Source: Siphonobacter sp. BAB-5405
Lineage (GTDB): Bacteria > Bacteroidota > Bacteroidia > Cytophagales > Spirosomataceae
Assembly (NCBI RefSeq): GCF_002872335.1
Contig: NZ_NJAG01000013.1
Coordinates: 1 to 64,000 of the forward strand
DNA: 64,000 bases
Direction of reading: 5' to 3'
Shown here: one piece after another, positions 15,934-24,035 of the stretch
How positions within the stretch are numbered: position 1 is the stretch's first letter
How the letters are laid out: each line of letters begins with the position of its first letter
Made by a program: the position numbers and the translations under genes
The notes under the pieces: generated by a model
Database searches by the model: none
What the model saw: only the letters and a program-made list of their open reading frames with translations
What the model was told of the DNA's origin: nothing

Positions 15934-18159
15934 TTAATTCAGTCCCAGTAATGCTTTCATCGGTGATAAACTGGCTTCCGCTCGTTCCCAGTTGAATTCG
16001 CCTTCTGCCCAACTCGTTTGCACGGCCGTTTCCAGCGTTACGGGCGGTTGTTTGGCTTTTTCACCCAGCTTGCGGCGTTCGGCTACTTCGAAGGTCGCAA
16101 AGGTCCGACGCAGGACGGGCAGTAACTCCATGAAGGTTTCCCCTGCCAGTTCGGCCACCCAGGTATACAGCAATTTCCAGAGAGCTGGATCGTACAGTAA
16201 AATGAGCCCACTACCGCTTAAGAAGCCTTCCAGCCAGGCCGCCGACTCGCTCGGTTCGTTGCCTTTCGACAAAGCTCGTTCAAACCGTTGCGTCATCAGT
16301 TCCTCTTCCAGTACTTTGCTGTCAAAGAGCAGTCGCGTACTCCCGCCGGTAATGAGAGCGGGCAAATGTTCTTTCGTTGCCAGAATCCATAAGGTATCCC
16401 GCCAGGCCTGCACCAGCGATTCGCGTTCGAGCAGACGGACGGATTCGTCCACCTGACGAATGAGTCCGAGCATCCGGCGGGCGTTTTCGTCGTCCAGTCC
16501 ATAGCAGGCGGTAGGTAAACCGATGCAGATTCGCGTCAGCAGCCCTTCCACGACCTGCATGAGTGTGGATAAGTCCGTTTTCCGAACGCTTCCGTAGCGA
16601 CTCACCGTGACCAGCGGTTGCAGGGCCATCATCAGTTCCTGCATATCCGCCGACACCGTCGCCAGTTCACTGATTTTATGAATCAGGCCGTCGAGTACGC
16701 CAAACAATTCTGCCGGAATGGCCGCTTCCAGTTTTTGAGCCAGTTCGGTAATGGAGGTACTCCGTTGGGTCTGGTCGAGCAGGTACTGCGTGGCCGCGTC
16801 TTCAATCCGGTTCCCCCAGATGGCTTTTTCAATGAGTTGAAGAATCGCCTCCGGACTCCACCGCAGTTGCCAGCCTTCCTTGAACGTTCCTTTGCCGGAA
16901 ATACCCGTCAAACTGCCCCAGGGTACATCCAACACCCGCAGGCGATGGAGAAAGATACTCCGGGAAAGATCGAGGTCTTTGCGAAGATCCAGCTCCAGAA
17001 ACTTGGTCTCTTCCCGAATTTCAAGGCGTAGCTTTTTGGCAATCGTTTCAAAATCGGTTTGAATGGGCAACTTCGGTAGTTCGTCGGGCACCTGTCCCAT
17101 GCGGTGAGCCACGATCAGCTCTTTCTCTACCAGTCGCATCAGAATGCCGTCGCCCATGCACATCACCGACTGCGTAGCCTCATTTAGCTCGTTCAAACCC
17201 GGACGCGGGAGGTTCCGCAAGGTCGCCAGCGAATCCGCCAGTCGGAAAGCTTCGATAATATGAGCCGTAGACACGTCCATCTTCTGCCGACGAAAGAGCC
17301 GGGCAACGCGGGTGAGCCATTGTTCGCCCCGGTCTTCGGGTTGATACCAGCGGTGCTCGTACCAGCCCGGCGAGTGAATCCCGGCCCCGTACCCACTCCA
17401 CCAGCTCATGCGGGTGTTCGTCCAGGGAATCCAGGTCAGGCGTACTTTAGCTTTGGGTAAGCCTTTGACGAGCGGCGTATCCTCCTTTTTGGTCGTTTTC
17501 AGATCGGTCAGAGCTGGCACGTGCCAGGCTCCGCAAACGACGGCGATGTTCGTAAAACCCTCTTTCTGAGCTTCGCGAATATGCTGCCGCATGAAAGCCT
17601 CCCGAATCGCATCCTGTTCCGGCGTCGGATGGGTCGAAGCGGCCCGAGCCGTTTCCATGGTTAGCTGTACCGCCTCGAAATACGCCGCCGAATCACCGAT
17701 GCGGGGGTCCTGTTCGAAGCGTTCCTCCCACCAGTCGTGATAGGTTTCATAGCCCGCCAGTTCAGCCAGCGTATGCAGCGGCGAAATTTCCCGTTCGGGA
17801 GACTCCTCTTTTTGAAGGGAGTCGATTTTGGGTGCTTCCTCCTTCGCCAGCGAATGCAATAAAGGCATGTCGGTCATGCGTACGGTCACCGCGTGCTGGT
17901 GAGCGTATTGCACGGCCACCCATTCGGGCGAGTACTCGACAAAGGGGTAAAATACGGCTTTCTGCGGTTCCTCGGCGTCGTAGGCGAGCACGGCTACGGG
18001 CGGCTGTAAATCTTTGTGAGCCGTCCAGTGCAGAATCTCCGTCAGCTCGGGTGGCCCTTCCACTAAAATCAGATCGGGCTGAATTTCCGTGAGTCGTTCC
18101 TGCACCCGCCGGGCCGAACCTACGCCGTGGTGGCGAATGCCCAACAAATGAATCGTCAT
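15934..18159 (-). CDS. DUF5682-like protein with TIKI/TraB-type motifs
   Basis: A large soluble protein of 741 residues matching the DUF5682 family as I remember it. The N-terminal 220 residues carry three motifs like those of the TIKI/TraB/EreA/ChaN superfamily: GIRH at 7-10, REAFM at 185-189 and GAWH at 209-212, plus VEGPPE at 33-38. In that superfamily these residues bind metal and catalyse hydrolysis. The rest is mostly helical without recognised domains. It overlaps the MoxR ATPase gene by 4 bases (ATGA), so the two are translationally coupled, and is 6 bases from the VWA gene. I infer a metal-dependent hydrolase loaded or controlled by the MoxR/VWA pair; no activity is established. Confidence 0.78.
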   Translation of the reverse strand: MTIHLLGIRHHGVGSARRVQERLTEIQPDLILVEGPPELTEILHWTAHKDLQPPVAVLAYDAEEPQKAVFYPFVEYSPEWVAVQYAHQHAVTVRMTDMPLLHSLAKEEAPKIDSLQKEESPEREISPLHTLAELAGYETYHDWWEERFEQDPRIGDSAAYFEAVQLTMETARAASTHPTPEQDAIREAFMRQHIREAQKEGFTNIAVVCGAWHVPALTDLKTTKKEDTPLVKGLPKAKVRLTWIPWTNTRMSWWSGYGAGIHSPGWYEHRWYQPEDRGEQWLTRVARLFRRQKMDVSTAHIIEAFRLADSLATLRNLPRPGLNELNEATQSVMCMGDGILMRLVEKELIVAHRMGQVPDELPKLPIQTDFETIAKKLRLEIREETKFLELDLRKDLDLSRSIFLHRLRVLDVPWGSLTGISGKGTFKEGWQLRWSPEAILQLIEKAIWGNRIEDAATQYLLDQTQRSTSITELAQKLEAAIPAELFGVLDGLIHKISELATVSADMQELMMALQPLVTVSRYGSVRKTDLSTLMQVVEGLLTRICIGLPTACYGLDDENARRMLGLIRQVDESVRLLERESLVQAWRDTLWILATKEHLPALITGGSTRLLFDSKVLEEELMTQRFERALSKGNEPSESAAWLEGFLSGSGLILLYDPALWKLLYTWVAELAGETFMELLPVLRRTFATFEVAERRKLGEKAKQPPVTLETAVQTSWAEGEFNWERAEASLSPMKALLGLN

Positions 18160-19235
18160 AGCGTCAGTTCCTTGCAGGCCCGGTACAGATCGCGGTAGTT
18201 TTCGCGGGTTTTCAGTACCGTTTCCAGGTATTCATTCCAGACTACTTTATCCTGAACCGGATCTTTCACCACGGCTCCGATCAGACCCGCGGCCAGATCT
18301 TCCGCCGTCACGCGGCCATCGCCAAAGTGAGCGGCCAGGGCCATTCCGTTGTTCATCACCGAAATGGCTTCGGCGGTACTCATCGTACCCGATGGCGTTT
18401 TCAGCTTGGCTTTGCCGTCCTGCGTAGCCCCCGAGCGTAATTCGCGGAAGATGGTCACCAGTCGCTGGATTTCAGTCAGGTGGGGAAGTTCCGCCGGTAG
18501 TTCCAAGGCTTTGGAAAGACTGCTTACGCGGCGTTGCACGATGCTGACTTCTTCGTCCATACTCTCGGGTACGGGCAGAATGACCGTATTGAAACGCCGC
18601 TTTAAGGCACTCGATAATTCGTTGACACCCTTATCGCGGTTGTTGGCCGTGGCAATTACGTTGAAGCCTTTGGTGGCCTGTACTTCCGAGTTCAGCTCGG
18701 GAATGGGCAGGGTTTTCTCCGAAAGAATGGTAATCAGCGTGTCCTGTACGTCGGCGGCAATCCGCGTTAATTCTTCGATCCGGGCAATTTTCCCGTCCTG
18801 CATGGCCCGCATCATGGGCGTTACGACGAGAGCATTCGGGGAAGGACCCTCGGCCAGCAGGCGGGCGTAATTCCAGCCGTAGCGAATCGCTTCTTCCCCC
18901 GTACCAGCGGTTCCCTGGATGAGCAGCGTAGAATTGCCCGATACCGCAGCCGCCAGGTGCTCGGCTACCCAGGATTTGGCCGTGCCCGGCAAACCGTACA
19001 GTAACAGAGCCCGGTCAGTAGTCAGGGTTGCGACGGCGATTTCCATCAGGCGGCGACTGCCAATGTATTTAGGACTTACTTCGAATCCATTTTTCAGCGT
19101 ACCGCCCATCAGGTACGTTACGACCGATTGCGGCGTCAGGACCCAGTTGGGGGGCCGCTGACCGCTATCCTGTTTCCGCAATTCTTCTAATTCTTCGGCA
19201 AATTGCTCTTCGGCGTGTTGGCGTAAAGCGTTCAT
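18156..19235 (-). CDS. MoxR-type AAA+ ATPase
   Basis: A 359-residue AAA+ protein. Walker A is GLPGTAKS at 81-88, the form seen in MoxR/ChlI-like ATPases. The Walker B position reads GKIARIEELTRI (149-160), with Glu where most AAA proteins have Asp. Sensor 1 is in VIATANN (193-199) and the arginine finger region is SALKRRF. MoxR ATPases act as chaperones that remodel or insert metals into partner enzymes together with VWA proteins. It overlaps the downstream DUF5682-like gene by 4 bases and follows the DUF5691-like gene by 29 bases. Its place at the centre of the operon makes it the motor of the putative system. Confidence 0.9.
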   Translation of the reverse strand: MNALRQHAEEQFAEELEELRKQDSGQRPPNWVLTPQSVVTYLMGGTLKNGFEVSPKYIGSRRLMEIAVATLTTDRALLLYGLPGTAKSWVAEHLAAAVSGNSTLLIQGTAGTGEEAIRYGWNYARLLAEGPSPNALVVTPMMRAMQDGKIARIEELTRIAADVQDTLITILSEKTLPIPELNSEVQATKGFNVIATANNRDKGVNELSSALKRRFNTVILPVPESMDEEVSIVQRRVSSLSKALELPAELPHLTEIQRLVTIFRELRSGATQDGKAKLKTPSGTMSTAEAISVMNNGMALAAHFGDGRVTAEDLAAGLIGAVVKDPVQDKVVWNEYLETVLKTRENYRDLYRACKELTL

Positions 19236-19264
19236 TTCTTCGTGAAAAGTAGGTTAGAAAACAG

Positions 19265-20770
19265 TTATAAGGCTTCGATGCGTTGACGAAGCTGAAGGAT
19301 TTCTTTCAACAGAATGATGAGTTTTTCTTCGCCCGACTGGTAATACGAAGGCGTATCCGAGGGCCGAAGGGCATCCATCTCCGCGTCGCTTAGCGGGTAC
19401 CAGTACGCACTGGCCTGGCGAACAAATTCCAGATACACGTGCGAGTTTCTGACCAGCTCGAACGATTCCCGCAAGATATGTTTGCTCAATTTCGCCGACC
19501 AGGGAGCGGTTAGTAATTCGGAGCGTTGCATACTCAGCTCCCGGAACGGAACGATGGTAAAGATCTTCTCCCATTCTTCCATCGTGAAGGAAGTAAGGCC
19601 GGGATACGGAATATGTGCTTTCGCCAGTATGGCAAAGAGTTCAGGTACGCGAAAACGAACGGACGCCTCCATCAGCGATACGTAGCGGGCGTACGAGCGG
19701 TCCGCTTTGGCTTTTTCTACGGTGAAAAAATTAACTACGCCGGGCCAGTCCGTTTTGAGTTCTTCTTTCCATACTCGCGGATCGACCAGTACCAGGGCTT
19801 CGGTAAACCAGTATTCGATCAGCGATTGGTACTGATAGGAATCCGTAGGTTGGGCCGCAAAGCCCCAGTGCTGGTGAAAGCGTTCCATCGAAAAGAATGC
19901 ATCTTCGGTTTCGGGCAGTACCAGTTTGGGATCGGCAGAAACCAGTCCCAGCAATTTCTTTTCGCGAACGACATACTTCCGCATTTCCTGCTGCACCAGC
20001 CGCCGTTCGGGCGAATCGGGTAAGGTGGCCAGCAGACGGATGAGCAGTTGACGGGTTTCCTGCTGAATGGGTTTATTGCCCTTCAATTCCTGCTGCACCT
20101 GCCGGAGAAAAGGCTCGTCGGCGGGAGATAAATCCAGAAAGAGTACGTCCAGAAAATCCTTGCGTTCGCGGGCATTGAGTTCGGGCCAGGCCTGTTCGAG
20201 TCGCTTGCGGGCGGCGGTGGGGTTTTGCTTTCGCAGGGTCGTTAGTACCTGCTTTCGTTCACTAGTCTTGCCTTCCTCCCAGCTCGCTTCCGAAGCTTTG
20301 GCTTTCCAGGGTTCGTAAAAATTCCGTAACCACTCGCCCCGTTTGCCTTGCACGGGAATCAGGGCTTCCTGTACGGAATCAAGTCCGATGTTCAGTAGTG
20401 ATACCAGCCAGGCGGGCGGTACAATCCAGTCCTTCTGAGCTAATTTTTGTAACAGTAAACCCAGTAAAACCGGATTCAGCGGCTGCTGATCCAGCAGGGT
20501 TTTAAGGATGCGAACGGCTTCCGTTGGGGCAACGGCTTTTTCTTCGGCTTCGGCAAGGGGTACGCCCGGAGATTCCAGTACGGGAGCCTGACGACCCGCC
20601 CGTTCGTACTGATGGGTAAGAGCGGCGGCCTGTAAGAAAAAACCTTCGCGGTCCTGCGGATTGGTCTGAGCCAGTGCCTGCTGAATGGATTCGGGCAAGG
20701 TTTCGAGGGAAAACCTGCCTTTCTCCGTTCCCAGCAATGCCACTTGTACGAGTTCATTCCAGGTATTCAT
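19265..20770 (-). CDS. DUF5691-like protein
   Basis: A 501-residue soluble protein that starts MNTWNELVQVALLGTEKGRF. From memory this fits the DUF5691 family, which is found beside SWIM, MoxR and DUF5682 genes in several phyla; the assignment rests mainly on this context. The sequence is helical, rich in Leu, Gln and Trp, and looks like alpha-helical repeats (for example QQVQQELKGNKPIQQET-type segments and LLATLPDSPERRL). No catalytic motif is visible, so it may be a scaffold. It starts 5 bases after the SWIM gene stop and is probably co-translated with it. Confidence 0.68.
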   Translation of the reverse strand: MNTWNELVQVALLGTEKGRFSLETLPESIQQALAQTNPQDREGFFLQAAALTHQYERAGRQAPVLESPGVPLAEAEEKAVAPTEAVRILKTLLDQQPLNPVLLGLLLQKLAQKDWIVPPAWLVSLLNIGLDSVQEALIPVQGKRGEWLRNFYEPWKAKASEASWEEGKTSERKQVLTTLRKQNPTAARKRLEQAWPELNARERKDFLDVLFLDLSPADEPFLRQVQQELKGNKPIQQETRQLLIRLLATLPDSPERRLVQQEMRKYVVREKKLLGLVSADPKLVLPETEDAFFSMERFHQHWGFAAQPTDSYQYQSLIEYWFTEALVLVDPRVWKEELKTDWPGVVNFFTVEKAKADRSYARYVSLMEASVRFRVPELFAILAKAHIPYPGLTSFTMEEWEKIFTIVPFRELSMQRSELLTAPWSAKLSKHILRESFELVRNSHVYLEFVRQASAYWYPLSDAEMDALRPSDTPSYYQSGEEKLIILLKEILQLRQRIEAL

Positions 20771-20775
20771 GCGGC

Positions 20776-22116
20776 TTAGGAAGGTAAGAGTTGATACTGA
20801 TCATCCAGCCAGATGCCGAGCGGATAGACCGTACCATCGCTGTAGCGTACTGATAAGGTCAGGGGGTTTCCGCCACCGAGAGCCAGCAGATGGAAAATTT
20901 TCATTTCGTAAAATTCTTCCGAGAGCGGTACAACCCGATTTTCGGTATCCCGTAGTAACCACTGATCGCCTACCCGTACCAGCGACACGGTCTGTATCCA
21001 CAACGGAATCTGGTCGGCCCAGGGTTGAGCCAGCCAGATTTGGTTCAGGAACGCTTCCGCTTTCAGCCAGTTAGCAAATGCTGGAGGCGGTGTATCTAAG
21101 TTGGAATAGCCGGAATGATTACCAACAATCGCCCGAAAAGGAAAAGCCGAGGGAAAGAAGCGTAACTCCGCCCGGGAACTCGTGCCCGGTACCAGGGGCG
21201 TTTCGATGCCTGCATTCTGATACGCGAAATTCAGTACCAGTGCGATACGATTCGTCTGATGACCCCAGAGCCAGTTTTGCTGCACGGTAATCCGCTCTTC
21301 TTCCCGCGTCAGGCGACCCAGTACCAGCCAGTCATCCGTAACGACTTCGCCTTCGGCATCCAGGTCTTTCGCCGAGCGGCTCCAGCCAAGGGCCGTTTTA
21401 ATATCTTCCTGTACGGGAATGGGCAACGAATCCAGATTTTTGAATGCCTCCGTCCAGACAAACAGCCTGGTACACTGTTCCAGCACCTGACTCTGCCAGT
21501 CGGAGCCCGCGTACGGGATAGTATTGAAAGCTTTCACGGCATTCGCCAGTCCGGTAGCCTGAGCATCGACCATGCGGGCGGCGGTCTGATCAAAATGCCG
21601 GTAGCCGCGTTCGGGTACGTTTAGCGTACCCGTTCGCACCATATCCCGCAGCCACTGGCCCAGTTCCGTAACGCCGCCCTGTACTTTTCGGAGGCGTTCC
21701 TGTTGCCGTTTTTGCCGATCCTTTTCTTTCTGCTCGTCCGTTGCGGGCGAGGCCACGACGGGTTCGGCGGCTTTTTCGGCTTTGGTCTGACGTTTATCCA
21801 TCCACTCACTCACCCAGGCGGGTTCTTCGGGCGGAGACTGAAAGGCGGGCGATGGTTTGGCAAAGAGTAACAACAGGCCCAGGCCGTGTTTGCAGGGAAA
21901 TTTCCGGCTGGGGCAACTGCATTTAGAGGCCATTTGCCCCAGGTCTATCTGGGTGCGGTAGGGATCCTTGCCGCTCCCCTGTACCTCGCCCCACAGGACG
22001 CGGTCGTTGAATGCCAGCGTCAGCCATTTATTCTCAACGGCTAAGGCTTTGCCTGCTTTGAGCGAAGCAGCATCGGGAGCTAATGAAACGACTTGTTCTT
22101 CCGTTATTGAATTCAC
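20776..22116 (-). CDS. SWIM zinc finger protein
   Basis: A 446-residue protein with a SWIM zinc finger near the N terminus: C66, C68, C75 and H77 in KCSCPSRKFPCKHG, the full CxCx(n)CxH pattern. SWIM fingers bind DNA or protein and also occur in SWI2/SNF2 ATPases and MuDR transposases, but no such domains are here. A charged, Lys/Glu/Gln-rich segment follows (about 110-145), then a C-terminal region of unknown fold rich in Trp and aromatic residues. It is the first gene of the five-gene operon, so its upstream region (22117-22600) should carry the promoter. It could recruit the system to nucleic acid or to a target protein. Confidence 0.85.
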   Translation of the reverse strand: MNSITEEQVVSLAPDAASLKAGKALAVENKWLTLAFNDRVLWGEVQGSGKDPYRTQIDLGQMASKCSCPSRKFPCKHGLGLLLLFAKPSPAFQSPPEEPAWVSEWMDKRQTKAEKAAEPVVASPATDEQKEKDRQKRQQERLRKVQGGVTELGQWLRDMVRTGTLNVPERGYRHFDQTAARMVDAQATGLANAVKAFNTIPYAGSDWQSQVLEQCTRLFVWTEAFKNLDSLPIPVQEDIKTALGWSRSAKDLDAEGEVVTDDWLVLGRLTREEERITVQQNWLWGHQTNRIALVLNFAYQNAGIETPLVPGTSSRAELRFFPSAFPFRAIVGNHSGYSNLDTPPPAFANWLKAEAFLNQIWLAQPWADQIPLWIQTVSLVRVGDQWLLRDTENRVVPLSEEFYEMKIFHLLALGGGNPLTLSVRYSDGTVYPLGIWLDDQYQLLPS

Positions 22117-22605
22117 GTGGTTCGCTTAATACAACATCCTTCAAGGGGGTAAAGAAAAACAATGATCCGGAAAATGCTCGTATTAGTCAGCCAGGACAAA
22201 CCGCAAGTTTCTCCTCATCTGACAGAAAATCAAAGACTTAGTTCCGTCATTTTTTTTCCAGGATTATTCCCTTTTCCCCATGAAAGCTACGTTGTTGTTC
22301 AGGTGACCCGCCCCAAATCCGGGCTTTTTTTCGTAGCTTAGGCCATCTAACATTTCTAGTATGGCCGATTTATTTCACAAACAAACCCGCTTTTTTCTAT
22401 GCCCGAGCAAAGCCCGGCGGACGGCTACGGCGGGTACGTTGTACGGTCATTTCTGTAAGCTTCACCGCATCCGTACCTCTTCCGATCAGCTGCTCTACGT
22501 CATGGCCACGGCGGGCGAAATCCCGCAGTAGTACTGCTTTCCTGGTTTATATAAACGAAGGGCCGCCGCCTTTCGGTTTTCTCCCCTTTTTACCTTTAGA
22601 TAGCG
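22117..22605. other. Divergent intergenic region between the SWIM operon and rocD
   Basis: About 490 bases holding the promoters of two divergent units. Apart from a possible 56-codon gene at 22361-22531 I see no coding region, no tRNA and no repeat. A degenerate -7 element (TACCTTTA, 22591-22598) precedes rocD. I could not find a clean minus-strand promoter for the SWIM gene. Confidence 0.4.
22361..22531 (+). CDS. Possible small protein, unknown function
   Basis: An ATG frame of 56 codons ending TAG. The product starts MADLFHKQTRFFLCPSKARR and has a basic N-terminal half, two cysteines and a weakly hydrophobic C-terminal half (DQLLYVMATAGEIPQ). No SD sequence and no TAnnTTTG element is obvious just upstream, and I do not recognise the family. 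It could equally be chance open frame in an intergenic region. Confidence 0.3.
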   Translation: MADLFHKQTRFFLCPSKARRTATAGTLYGHFCKLHRIRTSSDQLLYVMATAGEIPQ

Positions 22606-23844
22606 ATGTACACGACGTTTGAATCCCCTACTCAGCGAGCAATTGCCCTCGAAGAGCGATACGGTGCTCACAATTACCATCCCCTCCCCGTAGTCCTGAG
22701 CCGAGGCCAGGGCGTATACGTCTGGGATGTGGAAAATAAACAGTATCTCGATTTTCTTTCCGCGTATTCAGCGGTGAATCAGGGACATTGCCACCCCGCG
22801 ATCATTGCTGCGTTGACCGAGCAGGCCCAGCGACTGACGCTTACCTCCCGTGCATTTTACTCCGATAAACTCGGCGAATGCGAGAAGTATCTGGCCGAAT
22901 ATTTCGGTTACGACAAGGCCCTGATGATGAATTCGGGCGTGGAAGGCGGAGAAACCGCTCTCAAGCTTACCCGAAAATGGGCGTATAAAGTCAAAGGAAT
23001 TGCCGCCGATCAGGCGAAAACGGTGTTCGCCGCCGGAAACTTCTGGGGTCGTACCCTGGCCGCCATCTCGGCCTCGACGGATCCCGACAGCCGGAACGAG
23101 TACGGACCTTTCCTGCCCGGTTATGTGATCATTCCCTACAATGATCTGGCCGCTCTGGAAGAAACCCTGGCCGCTGATCCCACCATTGCCGGATTCATGG
23201 TGGAACCCATTCAGGGTGAAGCGGGCGTGGTAGTACCTGACGAAGGGTATCTGCGGGGCGTTCGTGACCTCTGTACGAAATACAACGTTCTCTTCATTGC
23301 CGACGAAGTGCAGACGGGTCTGGGCCGTACGGGTAAACGACTGGCCTGCGATCACGAAGGCGTCCGTCCGGACATTCTTGTACTAGGCAAAGCTTTGTCG
23401 GGGGGCGTTTATCCCGTTTCCTGCGTACTGGCCGATGATGACATCATGCTGACCATTCGTCCCGGCGAACACGGTAGCACCTACGGCGGGAATCCGCTGG
23501 CCTGTGCCGTTACCATGGCTGCTCTGGATGTAATTCGGCAGGAAAAACTCGCCGAAAACGCCGAGCGGATGGGCGAACTGTTTCGCCGCCGTATGCGTGA
23601 ACTCAGCCAGAAAAGTGATCTGATTACACTGGTTCGGGGAAAAGGCTTACTCAATGCCATCGTTATTAATGACACTGAAACGAGTAATACCGCCTGGCAA
23701 GTGTGTCTGGATTTGAAGAATCGAGGTTTGCTGGCGAAACCCACGCACGGCAATAAAATCCGCTTTGCTCCACCCCTGGTGATTACCGAAGCTCAGATGG
23801 AGGAAGCCTGTGCTATGATTGAGCAGGCCGTGTTGTCTAAGTAA
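22606..23844 (+). CDS. rocD: Ornithine aminotransferase
   Basis: A 412-residue PLP enzyme of class III that transfers the delta-amino group of ornithine to 2-oxoglutarate, giving glutamate semialdehyde (arginine/ornithine catabolism or proline synthesis). The PLP lysine is K262 in [14 protein letters not shown]. Family motifs include [35 protein letters not shown] and [13 protein letters not shown], all close to known ornithine aminotransferases. Length is normal. It is monocistronic with a terminator-like hairpin at 23881-23922. Confidence 0.95.
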   Translation: MYTTFESPTQRAIALEERYGAHNYHPLPVVLSRGQGVYVWDVENKQYLDFLSAYSAVNQGHCHPAIIAALTEQAQRLTLTSRAFYSDKLGECEKYLAEYFGYDKALMMNSGVEGGETALKLTRKWAYKVKGIAADQAKTVFAAGNFWGRTLAAISASTDPDSRNEYGPFLPGYVIIPYNDLAALEETLAADPTIAGFMVEPIQGEAGVVVPDEGYLRGVRDLCTKYNVLFIADEVQTGLGRTGKRLACDHEGVRPDILVLGKALSGGVYPVSCVLADDDIMLTIRPGEHGSTYGGNPLACAVTMAALDVIRQEKLAENAERMGELFRRRMRELSQKSDLITLVRGKGLLNAIVINDTETSNTAWQVCLDLKNRGLLAKPTHGNKIRFAPPLVITEAQMEEACAMIEQAVLSK

Positions 23845-23880
23845 TTGATTATTCGTATACTTTTCAGTCTTTTTATGTTT

Positions 23881-23922
23881 AGGGATTTCCTTATTCTCAT
23901 CGGAAGGAAATCCTTATTTTTT
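23881..23922 (+). terminator. Terminator after rocD
   Basis: A 12-bp stem with one wobble (23881-23892 with 23904-23915) and an 11-base loop precedes a T-rich run. Confidence 0.7.
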
Positions 23923-24035
23923 GTACCACTTAGTAGTAAAAATCATTCAGACTGTAATTTTGAACACTAACTGAATTCGCTTATTCGCAGAAACGCTTTC
24001 TTTGCAAACGTTAATTGACTAAGCCCCCGTTCTCA

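Noticed and set aside
16618-20318. Several open plus-strand frames of 80-170 codons opposite the five-gene operon (16618-17031, 18349-18870, 19526-20023)
   Set aside because: They are antisense to well-supported genes, have no recognisable domains and reflect the biased codon use of the genes on the other strand.
14749-22116. Assignment of the operon to the known VWA-MoxR ternary conflict systems
   Set aside because: Those systems have a third variable component with protease or effector domains; here the third component is a DUF5682-like protein, and SWIM and DUF5691-like genes are added, so I do not apply that name.
22768-23355. A 195-codon minus-strand frame inside rocD
   Set aside because: It lies wholly within a certain enzyme gene and encodes no recognisable protein.
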